DNA of 64,000 bases from Aequorivita lipolytica (GCF_007997135.1 NZ_VORU01000011.1:1-64000); one strand, 5' to 3'. Positions 34,126 through 43,511 are shown, numbered from the stretch's first letter. Translations and numbers: made by a program. The notes: generated by a model from the sequence alone, not told the origin.

Positions 34126-34692
34126 ATGGCTACATCATCAGATATTAGAAAAGGACTTTGCATCCGCTATAACAACGACATTTTTAAAATTACTGAATTC
34201 CTTCACGTAAAACCGGGAAAGGGACCTGCATTTGTGCGCACTAAAATGAAAAGTGTAACCACGGGCAAAACCCTCGATAATACTTTTTCCGCAGGTCATA
34301 AAATAGAAGATGTGCGGGTTGAAACACATAAATTTCAGTACTTATACAGCGAGGGAGATATGTACCATTTTATGAACACGGAAGATTATTCCCAAATTCG
34401 TTTGATGAAAGAAATTCTAGACACGCCAGAATTGATGAAAGAAGGCGAAGTTGTTACCGTGCTTATAAATACTGAAGACAGTTCTCCGCTCTCTGTTGAA
34501 ATGCCCGCCCACGTTGTTTTGAAAGTAACTTCCACCGAACCTGGCGTGAAAGGAAACACAGCTACAAACGCTACAAAACCTGCAATTGTTGAAACAGGAG
34601 CAGAAATAAATGTACCGCTTTTCATTAACGAAGGTGATAAAATAAAAATTGATACAGAAAAGGGTCAATATCAAGAACGTGTGAAGGAGTAG
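34126..34692 (+). CDS. efp: Translation elongation factor P
   Basis: It helps ribosomes through polyproline stretches by binding between the P and E sites. The 188 residues show the three-domain EF-P fold. The tip loop KPGKGPAF near 31-38 holds the lysine that is modified in many bacteria, and domain III carries ETGAEINVPLFINEGDKI. A C-terminal GQYQERVKE end is typical. It lies between lipid A genes, a linkage common in Bacteroidota. Confidence 0.97.
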   Translation: MATSSDIRKGLCIRYNNDIFKITEFLHVKPGKGPAFVRTKMKSVTTGKTLDNTFSAGHKIEDVRVETHKFQYLYSEGDMYHFMNTEDYSQIRLMKEILDTPELMKEGEVVTVLINTEDSSPLSVEMPAHVVLKVTSTEPGVKGNTATNATKPAIVETGAEINVPLFINEGDKIKIDTEKGQYQERVKE

Positions 34693-34742
34693 ATTAACGA
34701 TCTATCGCGTGCATTCAGCATTGAGTTGTGTCTTTATGTTGA

Positions 34743-34777
34743 AATTATTCATTATTCATTAAACATTATTAATTATT
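34743..34777. repeat. Heptameric array abutting a TTG start codon
   Basis: Five 7-bp units (AATTATT, CATTATT, CATTAAA, CATTATT, AATTATT) end directly against the TTG start at 34778, so the whole ribosome-entry region of this gene is repeat DNA. Confidence 0.8.
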
Positions 34778-35716
34778 TTGAAATTCCCAACTCCCCAGAC
34801 TCTTGAAAATATTGCCGTCATAATCGGTTCAGATTATGTGGGTGAGCCTAATTTCCCAGTTTTTGGGATGAATGAAATTCACGTGGTTCAGCCGGGAGAT
34901 ATAGTATTTGTAGACCATCCGAAGTATTACGACAAAGCGCTGGAATCTCAAGCAACCGTAATTCTTATAAACAAAGAAGTGGAATGCCCCGTTGGGAAAG
35001 CGCTTCTTATTTCCGAAGATCCCTTTCGTGATTTTAATAAGCTCACTCATTATTTCAAGCCTTTCCGAAGTTCTAACAGTGCAATTTCAGAATATGCAGA
35101 AATAGGCGAAGGCACCATTATTCAACCAAATGTTTTTGTTGGCAATAATGTAAAAATAGGCACAAATTGTGTTATTCACTCAAATGTTTGCATTTACGAC
35201 AACACGATTATCGGCAATAATGTGACTATCCATGCCGGCACTGTGTTGGGTAGCGATGCATTTTATTATAAAAATCGTCCCGAAAAGTTTGATAAACTTC
35301 TAAGCGGTGGCAACGTAGTTATTGAAGACAATGTAGATCTGGGCGCTTTATGCACTATAGATAAGGGCGTAACAGCTTCAACCACCATTGGTGAGGGTTC
35401 CAAACTGGACAATCAGGTTCACGTTGGGCACGATACCGTTATAGGTAAACGCTGTTTGATCGCTTCACAGGTTGGTATAGCGGGCTGCGTTTTGATTGAA
35501 GATTTTGTAACCATTTGGGGACAGGCTGGAATAACCAGCGGAATCACAATTGGTGAAAAAGCCGTTATTTCGGGGCAAAGCGGAGTTAGTAAATCATTGG
35601 TGGGGAACAAGGCATATTTTGGCACGCCTGCAGATGATTTCAGAACTAAATACAAGGAATTAGCTTCCATAAAGCTTATTCCGGACATAATAAAAAAATT
35701 GGATGAATTATCATGA
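34778..35716 (+). CDS. Second LpxD-like left-handed beta-helix acyltransferase
   Basis: The 312 residues are homologous to LpxD: a uridine-binding-like N-terminal domain (about 1-95) and a hexapeptide beta-helix (about 100-290), with the conserved histidine in NQVHVGHDTVIGKR and LGSDAFYYKN in place of the GADGFGY motif. It is a paralogue of lpxD at 30735. The altered motif suggests a different nucleotide-sugar or acyl donor. The start is TTG 34778 (MKFPTPQTLENI), because the next ATG would remove about 30 residues of the first domain. The stop overlaps the next gene as ATGA. Confidence 0.85.
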   Translation: MKFPTPQTLENIAVIIGSDYVGEPNFPVFGMNEIHVVQPGDIVFVDHPKYYDKALESQATVILINKEVECPVGKALLISEDPFRDFNKLTHYFKPFRSSNSAISEYAEIGEGTIIQPNVFVGNNVKIGTNCVIHSNVCIYDNTIIGNNVTIHAGTVLGSDAFYYKNRPEKFDKLLSGGNVVIEDNVDLGALCTIDKGVTASTTIGEGSKLDNQVHVGHDTVIGKRCLIASQVGIAGCVLIEDFVTIWGQAGITSGITIGEKAVISGQSGVSKSLVGNKAYFGTPADDFRTKYKELASIKLIPDIIKKLDELS

Positions 35717-36126
35717 GTAAGAAAGCAAAAGACATAGTAAGAGACTTTTATAAGTCAGATATTTTAAAGGATGATACGGTAATGGAGCGTTTTTTCCATC
35801 CAGAATTGGTCCTTATTTGGAACAGCGCTAACGGTTTATCAATTATGAATTATGAGGATATTGTAAAATTCTTCGACGAAGTGAAGCGTTCTTATAATGA
35901 TTTAAGGATAGAGGTAAGTCATTTACTGGCTGATGACAATCATGTAACCATTCGCTATAAATATTATATCCGCACTATGGAAAACGAAGATGAAGAGTTG
36001 GGCATTGCTCATTTTATCGCAATTTGGGAGGTGAAAGATGATAAGCTATACAGAGGCTACCAAGTGAGCCAGCCTGTAACAGATAAAGATGATACCAATG
36101 AAAGCTATCACAGAGTTAAAGTGTAA
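35713..36126 (+). CDS. NTF2-like (SnoaL-type) protein
   Basis: The 137 residues have the cone-shaped NTF2-like pattern: helices at the start (VRDFYKSDILKDDTVMERFF), then strands HVTIRYKYYIRTMENED and HFIAIWEVKDDKLYRGYQVS. No catalytic set can be assigned. It overlaps the upstream LpxD-like gene by four bases (ATGA), so it is translationally coupled and possibly works with it. It probably acts in the cytoplasm. The family includes binding proteins and small isomerases. Confidence 0.8.
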   Translation: MSKKAKDIVRDFYKSDILKDDTVMERFFHPELVLIWNSANGLSIMNYEDIVKFFDEVKRSYNDLRIEVSHLLADDNHVTIRYKYYIRTMENEDEELGIAHFIAIWEVKDDKLYRGYQVSQPVTDKDDTNESYHRVKV

Positions 36127-36154
36127 TATCTTTTAAAACCCTTGCCAAAAGCTG

Positions 36155-36162
36155 TATCTTTG
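36155..36162 (+). promoter_or_regulatory. -7 promoter box for sucD
   Basis: TATCTTTG is an exact TAnnTTTG match, 75 bp before the ATG at 36238. Confidence 0.4.
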
Positions 36163-36237
36163 CGATAATTCTGATAAAAAATTCAAAACATTTCTTTTGA
36201 ATAATAAATATAAATAAACAATAGAAAATACTTAAAA

Positions 36238-37110
36238 ATGAGCGTTTTAGTTAATAAAAATTCAAAAATAATTGTTCAGGGTTTCACAGGAAGCGAAGGT
36301 ACTTTTCACGCCGAGCAAATGATTGAATACGGAACCAATGTAGTAGGAGGGGTTACTCCAGGGAAAGGTGGTCAAAAGCATCTTGACCTACCTGTCTTCA
36401 ATACGGTTTCTGAAGCAGTCGAAAAAACTGGTGCAGATACATCTATTATTTTTGTACCGCCAGCATTTGCTGCAGACGCCATTATGGAAGCTGCTGATGC
36501 CGGTATTAAAGTAATCATTACTATCACCGAAGGAATTCCAGTGAAAGATATGATTATCGCTTCAGATTATATAAAAGATAGAGATTGTCGTCTTATTGGC
36601 CCTAACTGCCCAGGCGTTATCACTCCGGGTGAAGCAAAGGTTGGTATTATGCCAGGTTTCGTTTTCAAAAAAGGAACGGTGGGTATTGTTTCAAAATCAG
36701 GAACACTTACTTATGAAGCAGCAGATCAAGTGGTGAAGCAGGGTCTTGGAATCACTACCGCAATAGGTATTGGTGGAGATCCAATTATTGGAACATCAAC
36801 AAAAGAAGCACTAGAAATGCTGATTATGGATCCCGAAAGTGAAGCTGTAGTAATGATTGGAGAAATTGGCGGTCAACTAGAAATTGACGCAGCCAACTGG
36901 TACAAAAACAGCGGCATTAAAAAACCTGTAATTGGCTTTATTGCTGGTGAAACAGCGCCTGCGGGACGTACTATGGGTCACGCTGGAGCAATTGTTGGCG
37001 GAAGTGATGACACAGCACAAGCAAAGAAAAAAGTAATGCGAGAATGTGGCATCCACGTAGTGGAATCTCCAGCGGAAATTGGAAAGAAAGTAAAGGAAGT
37101 TTTAGGTTAA
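36238..37110 (+). CDS. sucD: Succinate-CoA ligase, alpha subunit
   Basis: It makes succinate and ATP/GTP from succinyl-CoA in the TCA cycle. The 290 residues show the CoA-binding Rossmann part with GFTGSEGTFHAEQMIEYG near 15-32, the GPNCPGVITPGEAKVGIMP block near 120, GIGGDPIIGT near 178 and the phospho-histidine in MGHAGAIVGG near 246. The beta subunit gene (sucC) is not adjacent, as is usual in Bacteroidota. It is a single gene with its own terminator. Confidence 0.97.
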   Translation: MSVLVNKNSKIIVQGFTGSEGTFHAEQMIEYGTNVVGGVTPGKGGQKHLDLPVFNTVSEAVEKTGADTSIIFVPPAFAADAIMEAADAGIKVIITITEGIPVKDMIIASDYIKDRDCRLIGPNCPGVITPGEAKVGIMPGFVFKKGTVGIVSKSGTLTYEAADQVVKQGLGITTAIGIGGDPIIGTSTKEALEMLIMDPESEAVVMIGEIGGQLEIDAANWYKNSGIKKPVIGFIAGETAPAGRTMGHAGAIVGGSDDTAQAKKKVMRECGIHVVESPAEIGKKVKEVLG

Positions 37111-37126
37111 TTCTTCGAAATTATAC

Positions 37127-37165
37127 AAAAAAAGCTCTGCGAAATTCGCAGGGCTTTTTTTATGG
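37127..37165 (+). terminator. Intrinsic terminator after sucD
   Basis: Stem of 15 bp with one mismatch: arms 37127-37141 (A-run then GCTCTGCG) and 37147-37161 (CGCAGGGC then T run), 5-nt loop. Confidence 0.88.
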
Positions 37166-37222
37166 AGAACCCGCAACCTTTTGTTATATTTGAATCCCCG
37201 TCTTTTTTGCGGTTTTTTAAAT

Positions 37223-37267
37223 GTCACACTGAGCGCAGGCAAAGTGCAATCGAAGCGAAATCGAGAA
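37223..37267. repeat. Dispersed GAGC-type element between sucD and fabG
   Basis: GTCACACTGAGCGCAGGC followed by AAAGTGCAATCGAAGCG and ATCGAGAA. It is a longer, rearranged member of the repeat family seen at 41036, 48163 and 51671. Confidence 0.6.
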
Positions 37268-37294
37268 TTTTAGTTTAAATCGAAATATTTTTAT

Positions 37295-38041
37295 ATGAAA
37301 TTATTAGAAGGAAAAACAGCAATCATCACCGGCGGTAGCCGCGGAATAGGAAAAGGAATTGTTGAAACATTCGCGCAACACGGCGCCAATGTAGCTTTTA
37401 CATATAGTTCCTCGGCTGAAGCTGCAAACGCTTTGGCAGACGAAGTTTCAAAAACTGGAGTAAAAGCAAAAGCCTATAAAAGTGACGCAGCTTCTTATGA
37501 CGAATCCCAAAAACTGGCTGAAGAAGTTTTAAAAGATTTCGGAAGTATCGACATTCTTGTGAACAACGCCGGAATCACCAAAGACAACCTCCTAATGCGT
37601 ATTTCCGAAGAAGATTTTGATAAGGTGATAGAAGTAAACTTAAAGTCAGTTTTCAATATGACCAAAGCTGTTCAGCGTGCAATGCTGAAACAACGCAAAG
37701 GTTCAATCATAAATATGAGTTCCGTAGTTGGTGTAAAAGGAAACGCTGGACAAACAAATTATGCAGCCTCAAAAGCAGGTATAATAGGCTTTACAAAATC
37801 GGTTGCTTTAGAACTTGGTTCCCGCGATATTCGCTGCAACGCAATTGCCCCTGGGTTCATAGAAACTGAAATGACTGGAAAGCTTGACGATGCCACCGTC
37901 CAAGGCTGGCGTGATGCCATTCCGTTAAAACGCGGCGGCTCTCCCGAAGATATTGCAAACGCCTGCGTTTTCTTCGCAAGCGACCTCTCTGCCTACGTTA
38001 CCGGCCAAGTGCTGAATGTTGATGGAGGAATGCTTACTTAA
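37295..38041 (+). CDS. fabG: 3-Oxoacyl-[acyl-carrier-protein] reductase
   Basis: This NADPH-dependent reductase of fatty acid elongation is a classical short-chain dehydrogenase. The 248 residues show [11 protein letters not shown] near 11-21, [14 protein letters not shown] near 88-101, the catalytic Ser in [12 protein letters not shown], Tyr and Lys in [15 protein letters not shown] near 155, and the C-terminal [12 protein letters not shown]. All catalytic residues are present. FabZ is encoded 4 kb upstream as a fusion with LpxC. Confidence 0.95.
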   Translation: MKLLEGKTAIITGGSRGIGKGIVETFAQHGANVAFTYSSSAEAANALADEVSKTGVKAKAYKSDAASYDESQKLAEEVLKDFGSIDILVNNAGITKDNLLMRISEEDFDKVIEVNLKSVFNMTKAVQRAMLKQRKGSIINMSSVVGVKGNAGQTNYAASKAGIIGFTKSVALELGSRDIRCNAIAPGFIETEMTGKLDDATVQGWRDAIPLKRGGSPEDIANACVFFASDLSAYVTGQVLNVDGGMLT

Positions 38042-38043
38042 TA

Positions 38044-38071
38044 GGCATTAGTTAATTGGTAATAGATAATA
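38044..38071. repeat. Degenerate heptameric repeat after fabG
   Basis: GGCATTA, GTTAATT, GGTAATA, GATAATA: four related 7-bp units starting 2 bp after the fabG stop. Confidence 0.4.
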
Positions 38072-38100
38072 TAAAACACAAAAATTTCTTTAATTTCTAG

Positions 38101-38149
38101 ACTTCTCAACGCCCAACTCATCGACTTTAAACATTTAAACACATAAACT
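38101..38149. repeat. Degenerate heptameric repeat before the VWA gene
   Basis: ACTTCTC, AACGCCC, AACTCAT, CGACTTT, AAACATT, TAAACAC, ATAAACT: loosely related units in 7-bp register, ending just before the GTG start of the next gene. Confidence 0.35.
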
Positions 38150-38155
38150 CTTTTA

Positions 38156-40189
38156 GTGTCCACAGAAACCATACTTTACATAATTCTCGCCGGAGTAATA
38201 TCAATTGCTTTGGCGGTTTTTATGTATGGCTACAGGTCAAAACAGAAAGCTTCGTTGCGATGGATTTTTGGAGTGCTGCGGTTTATCACACTTTTTTCTA
38301 TTCTAATTTTGCTCATTAATCCAAAATTGAAAAGCGAAACCTATATCATTGAAAAGCCGAAACTACCTGTGCTGATTGATAATTCGGCTTCGGTAGGGGA
38401 GTTGAACCAAAAAGAAAATGTTTCACAGTTTCTACAAAAGCTGAAAGAGAACAGTGAGCTGAACGATAAATTTGACATATCGTATTATTCCTTTGGAAAT
38501 GATTTCCGCGAAAGCGATACTCTTTCTTTTGAAGAAAAAAATACCAATATTTCAAAAGCACTTACTTCGGCTAATGAGCTTTTCAAAAATCAAACTGCGC
38601 CAACAATCCTGATTACCGACGGAAACCAAACCCTTGGGAATGATTATGAATTTTCTTCGGCAACTTTTAAAAATCAAATATTTCCAGTAGTTCTGGGTGA
38701 TTCCATAAAATATACCGACTTAAAAATTGAGCAGCTAAACACCAATCGTTACGCTTTCTTAAAAAATCAATTTCCCGTTGAAGTTATTTTAACTTACAGT
38801 GGCACAAACCCTGTGAATTCAGAGTTTGTCGTTACCCAGGGCCCTTCAGCTGTTTACAGAACAAATGTTTCCTTCTCTGAAAATGAAACCTCAAAAACGC
38901 TGAATTTTACGCTTTCTGCTAATAGCGTCGGACTTCAAAAATATACGGCACAAATACTACCGCTTGCAGACGAAAAAAACAAAACCAATAACAGCAAGCA
39001 GTTCGCCGTTGAAGTGATAGACCAAGCTACTAATGTTTTGGTAATAAGCAAAATTACACATCCAGATTTGGGAGCCCTAAAGAAGGCAATTACCACCAAC
39101 GAGCGGCGTACGGTTACTTTCAAAAAGCCAGCAGAAGCTACTAGCATTTTGAATGATTATCAGCTTGTGATGCTTTATCAACCTGACAGAAGTTTTGCAG
39201 CGGTATTTTCAGAAATTGAAAAACTCAATAAAAACACTTTAGTATTTTCAGGCCTGCAAACAGATTGGTATTTTTTGAACGGAGCACAGGATAATTTCAA
39301 CAAAGAGGCCTCAAACCAAAGCGATAACGTGCAAGCCTTGCTCAATAGCAATTATGGTACCTTTGCTGTGGATGATATTGGTTTTGATAATCTTCCGCCC
39401 CTGCATACAGCGTTTGGAACATTAACTATAAGCGCCCCGAACGAAGTAATGCTGGAACAAACCGTAAGTGGCATTACTAACGGTAATCCTTTACTGGCCA
39501 CAATGGAAATAAACGGCAAACGAAATGCTATTTGGGATGGTGAAGGTTTTTGGCGTTGGCGAGCACGCAGTTTTATTGAAACGGAAAGCTTTCAGAATTT
39601 TGATGATTTCATAGGTAATCTTGTTCAATACTTGGCTTCAAACAAAAGACGAAGTAGGCTGGAAGTTTCTTCGGAAACATTTTATTATAATAACAATCCC
39701 ATCAAGATTTCCGCGCAATTTTTTGATAAAAACTATGTGTTTGACGGTCGTTCCTCGCTAAATATTTCAGTGAAAGATAAAGAGACCGAAAAACAGACCG
39801 TTTTCCCGATGCTCTTACGCAACAATTATTATGAAGTTGATCTTAACAGTCTGCCGGCCGGAGAGTACAGCTATACTGTTTCGGTTTCAAATGAAGCGAT
39901 TTCCAGCAGTGGAAGCTTTACCATTTTAGATTTCAATGTAGAGCAGCAATTTCTTAATGCTGATGTTTCCAAACTTCGGCGGCTTGCAGAAAATACCAAG
40001 GGAATGGCATATTTCGCAACACAGAGCGATTCATTAATTAATGCGTTAATTGGGAATACTAACTACCAAAACATTGAAAGAAGCGAGCAAAAAGTAGTAC
40101 CTTTGATCGATTGGAAACAGCTACTTGCACTTATCGTTCTTGCCCTCGCTGCAGAATGGTTTATCAGAAAATATAACGGACTTATTTAA
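38156..40189 (+). CDS. VWA-domain membrane protein
   Basis: The 677 residues begin with two membrane helices (about 5-25 and 38-60). A von Willebrand A domain follows with the metal site DNSAS near residue 76 and TDGNQT near 145. A long extracytoplasmic region with beta-sandwich and glutamine-amidotransferase-like folds comes next, and a final membrane helix (LLALIVLALAAEWFIRKY) ends the protein. It resembles Bacteroidota BatA/B-like and YegL-type proteins of unknown role. The start is GTG at 38156, which gives a normal first helix. The next gene starts 23 bp later, so an operon with the SPFH protein is likely. Confidence 0.85.
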   Translation: MSTETILYIILAGVISIALAVFMYGYRSKQKASLRWIFGVLRFITLFSILILLINPKLKSETYIIEKPKLPVLIDNSASVGELNQKENVSQFLQKLKENSELNDKFDISYYSFGNDFRESDTLSFEEKNTNISKALTSANELFKNQTAPTILITDGNQTLGNDYEFSSATFKNQIFPVVLGDSIKYTDLKIEQLNTNRYAFLKNQFPVEVILTYSGTNPVNSEFVVTQGPSAVYRTNVSFSENETSKTLNFTLSANSVGLQKYTAQILPLADEKNKTNNSKQFAVEVIDQATNVLVISKITHPDLGALKKAITTNERRTVTFKKPAEATSILNDYQLVMLYQPDRSFAAVFSEIEKLNKNTLVFSGLQTDWYFLNGAQDNFNKEASNQSDNVQALLNSNYGTFAVDDIGFDNLPPLHTAFGTLTISAPNEVMLEQTVSGITNGNPLLATMEINGKRNAIWDGEGFWRWRARSFIETESFQNFDDFIGNLVQYLASNKRRSRLEVSSETFYYNNNPIKISAQFFDKNYVFDGRSSLNISVKDKETEKQTVFPMLLRNNYYEVDLNSLPAGEYSYTVSVSNEAISSSGSFTILDFNVEQQFLNADVSKLRRLAENTKGMAYFATQSDSLINALIGNTNYQNIERSEQKVVPLIDWKQLLALIVLALAAEWFIRKYNGLI

Positions 40190-40212
40190 AACTTAATAAT
40201 TTAATAATATAT

Positions 40213-41028
40213 ATGGAAAAATTACCAAAACTCACAATACCCGTAGTCGTAGGGGTCATTCTACTCATTATTTTAGTAGCAAAATCGTCGGTCACTATTA
40301 ACTCTGGTCACGCCGGAGTGCTCTATGAAACATTCAGCAATGGTGTGGTTACTGATGAGCCGCCACTTGGCGAAGGTTTTCACATAATCGCACCTTGGAA
40401 CAAAGTTTTTGTTTACGAAATACGTCAACAGGAACTTAGCGAAAAAATGCAAGTACTTTCTTCTAACGGACTTGAAATAAAGCTTGATGCCTCTGCGTGG
40501 TATCAACCTATAGCTACAGATGTTGCAAAACTGCACCAAGAGAAGGGTGAAAACTACCTGCAACGCGTTATCCAGCCTGCAATTAGAAGTGCGGCAAGAA
40601 GTGTTGTAGGACGTTATACTCCAGAACAACTTTACTCTACCAAGCGTGACGCTATTCAAACAGAGATTTTTGAAGAAACAAAGAAAATTTTAGACGAACA
40701 GCACATACAACTAAACCAAATTTTGGTTCGCGATGTAACGCTGCCTGCAACAATAAAAGATGCAATAGAGCGTAAACTGAAACAAGAACAGGAATCTTTG
40801 GAATATGAATTTAGATTGGTAACAGCAGATAAAGAAGCCCAAAAAGTACGTATAGAGGCACAAGGTAAAGCAGATGCAAACGCCATTTTGAGCGCCTCAC
40901 TTACAGATAAAGTTCTTCAAGATAAAGGTATTGATGCTACTTTAGAACTAGCCAAATCACCAAATGCCAAAGTGGTAATTGTTGGTTCTGGCGATAGTGG
41001 AATGCCATTGATTTTGGGGAATAACTAA
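40213..41028 (+). CDS. Prohibitin-like SPFH/Band 7 membrane protein
   Basis: The 271 residues have one N-terminal membrane helix (about 7-26) and the SPFH domain (about 27-200: SGHAGVLYETFSNGV, PLGEGFHIIAPWNKVFVYE, RSVVGRYTPEQLYSTKRD). A coiled-coil tail follows (KLKQEQESLEYEFRLVTADK). Prohibitins build large ring cages on the membrane that organise proteases and lipids. No HflK partner gene is adjacent, so it is more like a stand-alone prohibitin. It lies just after the VWA membrane protein. Confidence 0.92.
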   Translation: MEKLPKLTIPVVVGVILLIILVAKSSVTINSGHAGVLYETFSNGVVTDEPPLGEGFHIIAPWNKVFVYEIRQQELSEKMQVLSSNGLEIKLDASAWYQPIATDVAKLHQEKGENYLQRVIQPAIRSAARSVVGRYTPEQLYSTKRDAIQTEIFEETKKILDEQHIQLNQILVRDVTLPATIKDAIERKLKQEQESLEYEFRLVTADKEAQKVRIEAQGKADANAILSASLTDKVLQDKGIDATLELAKSPNAKVVIVGSGDSGMPLILGNN

Positions 41029-41035
41029 AATTTAT

Positions 41036-41060
41036 GTCAGGTTGAGCGCAGTCAAAACCT
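41036..41060. repeat. Dispersed GAGC-type element after the SPFH gene
   Basis: GTCAGGTTGAGCGCAGTCAA and ACCT: the simplest copy of the repeat that is found inside hisD and hisA. It starts 8 bp after the stop codon. Confidence 0.65.
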
Positions 41061-41085
41061 CTTTAAAATATTTTTACTAGAAACT

Positions 41086-41114
41086 AAAACCTTCCCTTAT
41101 GGAAGGTTTTTTTT
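41086..41114 (+). terminator. Intrinsic terminator after the SPFH gene
   Basis: Perfect 10-bp stem AAAACCTTCC (41086-41095) with GGAAGGTTTT (41101-41110), 5-nt loop, then T run. Confidence 0.9.
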
Positions 41115-41275
41115 GTCTATAGTTTTCTGAAATTCTTTATACTTATACTAGGGTTTGAATATTGTTTTGTTTTGCTAAATTTTAATATATTTAAAGTAAC
41201 TAGTTGCAGGTATTAGTTTCCCCTAAAACCTAAACTTTATGAATATACTCAAATAAATAAAAAACCAACCTATAA

Positions 41276-42154
41276 ATGACCACAGCCGAAATTGTAAGTA
41301 AAATATTCCTACCATTATCGCTCGCCATTATTATGCTAGGCATGGGAATGACTTTAATTTCAGCAGATTTTACAAGAATATTTAAATACCCCAAAGCCAT
41401 TTTAATAGGGCTTACAAATCAGCTTATTTTTTTGCCAATTATTGGTTTTTCATTGGCTATTGTATTTAATTTAGGTCCAATAATGGCAGTTGGATTGATG
41501 ATTTTGGCTTCTTGCCCGGGCGGTCCAACAAGTAATTTAATAACACAAGTTTGCAAAGGCAATATTGCATTATCGGTAACATTAACCGCTATTGCCAGTA
41601 TTGTTAGTATAATAACAATCCCTTTTATTTTGGCGTATGCTTTGGAATATTTTGCTGGTGGCACAGACGTTACCATAAAATTACCTATACTAAATACAAT
41701 TCTTCAAATAATGGTTATTACAGTTATTCCTATTGCAATTGGAATGATAATTCGTAAATACAAAAGAGACTTTGCAAAGCGAATGGAAAAGCCAATGCGC
41801 ATAGCTTCAACCGTAATTTTTATTTTAGTATTTATAGCGGTTATAGCTGCAAACTTCAAAATAATGGGTGCAGCAATGAAACAAGTGGGAATAGTTACTT
41901 TGCTATTAAATAGTATAACAATGGGATTGGGATATCTAACAGCTAGATTGTTTAAATTGAATTTAAAAAGTGCAATTTCAATTACTGTAGAAAGCGGAAT
42001 TCAGAACGGAACTTTAGCAATCATAATAGCTACAACAATACTAAATAATGTAGAAATGGGCATTCCAACAGCTGCCTATGCAATATGGATGTTTATAACT
42101 GGTGGAATTTTAATGTGGCTATTTGGCAAAAGAACCAAGGTAACATCTAAATAA
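41276..42154 (+). CDS. Bile acid:sodium symporter (SBF) family transporter
   Basis: The 292 residues have about nine to ten membrane helices. Family motifs are visible: MLGMGMTLISADF near 21-33, ASCPGGPTSNLITQVCKGN near 78-96 (sodium site and discontinuous helix) and ESGIQNGTLAIIIA near 239-252. SBF proteins import bile acids, steroids or organic anions with sodium; some bacterial members take up pantoate or pyruvate. The substrate here is unknown. It is a single gene, ending near the relic of a second symporter gene at 42221. Confidence 0.92.
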   Translation: MTTAEIVSKIFLPLSLAIIMLGMGMTLISADFTRIFKYPKAILIGLTNQLIFLPIIGFSLAIVFNLGPIMAVGLMILASCPGGPTSNLITQVCKGNIALSVTLTAIASIVSIITIPFILAYALEYFAGGTDVTIKLPILNTILQIMVITVIPIAIGMIIRKYKRDFAKRMEKPMRIASTVIFILVFIAVIAANFKIMGAAMKQVGIVTLLLNSITMGLGYLTARLFKLNLKSAISITVESGIQNGTLAIIIATTILNNVEMGIPTAAYAIWMFITGGILMWLFGKRTKVTSK

Positions 42155-42220
42155 TAAATCGAGCGTTTTAAGCATATTTTAGTATTCTAAAAAATATTTT
42201 CAATTAGATTTTTCTACACC

Positions 42221-42265
42221 TTACAAATCAGTTTTCTGAAAAGATTTTATTATCACCAACAAGCT
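42221..42265 (-). pseudogene. 3'-end relic of a second sodium:solute symporter gene
   Basis: On the minus strand the sequence encodes LVIIKSFQKTDL and a stop, identical in protein to the last 12 residues of the symporter gene ending at 43827. The 39-bp alignment has five differences, all synonymous (K AAA/AAG, two I ATA/ATT, L TTG/TTA, stop TAA/TAG). This indicates two once-functional homologous genes rather than a fresh duplication. No more of the gene remains upstream. Confidence 0.6.
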
Positions 42266-42388
42266 CATAAATATTATATTGTTATGTTAAAATTGAAATT
42301 AAACAATGCGTTACGGAGTATATTTATGAAAAATGTGATTTAGATGTTTTTATCTACACTCTAGCACTCATTTAAAAGAAACTGATAT

Positions 42389-43462
42389 ATGAACATTACA
42401 TTAAAAGAACTTAAAAACATCAATTCTGAAAGCTGTATTACAATAATATTAAATACACACAGAACCAGTCCCGACAGTGCAAAAGATGCCATAACTTTGA
42501 AAAATCTCTGTAAACAAGCAGAAGATAGGCTTTTGGTAGATGAAGACAAAAGAGATGCGAAAAATTTAATAAAACGGATGCATGAATTAACATCACAAAT
42601 AGACCATAATTATAACTTGGAAAGTTTGGTTTTATTTGTAAATGAAAATATTGCGGAATATACACGCTTACCCATTTCAGTAGAAGATCGCGTAATAATA
42701 GATAACACCTTTGCTACAAGAGATTTAATTAGGGCATTACACCAAGAGGCAAATTACCTCATTCTTTTGTTAAGTCATCATAAAGTTAGATTAATTGAGG
42801 CTTTTAATGGTAAGGTTGTAAAGGAATATGACGATAGCTTCCCCATGGAAAACAGCCAATTTTATTCTACTAACAAAGTAGAATTATCAAACGCAAGCAG
42901 GCAAACAAACTTGATTGCAGAATTTTTCAATAGGGTTGATAAAGAAGTAAATAATATAAGAAATGAAAACCCACTTCCAGTACTCATTTGCTCTGAAGAA
43001 AGTAATTACCACGAATATTTAAAAATAGCTGACCAAAAACAAAGCATTTTTGAAGCGTACCTCAACAAAAATAGATTGGACGAAAAAGCACACCAAATTG
43101 TAGAACACGCTTGGGAAATAGTGAAAAAGCTAACCGTTGAAAAAAATAATTCTAGAAAACAAGAATTGCTAAACGCACAAAACAGCGACAAATTTTTTAG
43201 CGATATTAATGACATTTATAGGGCAATTCTTGAAGGTAAAGTTCAAACACTGTTTTTAGAGGAAGGCCTATTTCAGCCTGGTATTATAGATGGCAATAGT
43301 ATAAGCTTTGTTACAGAAGAAGAAAGAACCAAAAAATCCGTAACTGATGATATATACGACGAACTAATTGAAGCCAATATGAAATTTGGAGGTGATACGG
43401 TGTTCTTGCCAAAAGGAGAATTAGCAGATTTCAATGGCTTTGTAGCTATAACTCGCTATTAA
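42389..43462 (+). CDS. Bacterial aeRF1-like (baeRF) protein, possible ribosome hibernation factor
   Basis: The 357 residues resemble the bacterial archaeo-eukaryotic release factor group: ITIILNTHRTSP near 18-29, a middle domain with LILLLSHHKVRLIEAFNG near 119-136 (the eRF1 domain 2-like fold) and a C-terminal L7Ae-like domain with VQTLFLEEGLFQPG near 280. There is no GGQ motif, so it is not a release factor. Relatives include Balon, a hibernation factor that occupies the ribosomal A site; that role is inferred from family membership, from memory. The gene lies between two relics and looks like an inserted unit. Confidence 0.7.
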   Translation: MNITLKELKNINSESCITIILNTHRTSPDSAKDAITLKNLCKQAEDRLLVDEDKRDAKNLIKRMHELTSQIDHNYNLESLVLFVNENIAEYTRLPISVEDRVIIDNTFATRDLIRALHQEANYLILLLSHHKVRLIEAFNGKVVKEYDDSFPMENSQFYSTNKVELSNASRQTNLIAEFFNRVDKEVNNIRNENPLPVLICSEESNYHEYLKIADQKQSIFEAYLNKNRLDEKAHQIVEHAWEIVKKLTVEKNNSRKQELLNAQNSDKFFSDINDIYRAILEGKVQTLFLEEGLFQPGIIDGNSISFVTEEERTKKSVTDDIYDELIEANMKFGGDTVFLPKGELADFNGFVAITRY

Positions 43463-43511
43463 AATAAAATAGGCAACACTATACCACAAAGAGTGTAGGT
43501 TGAAAAAACAG

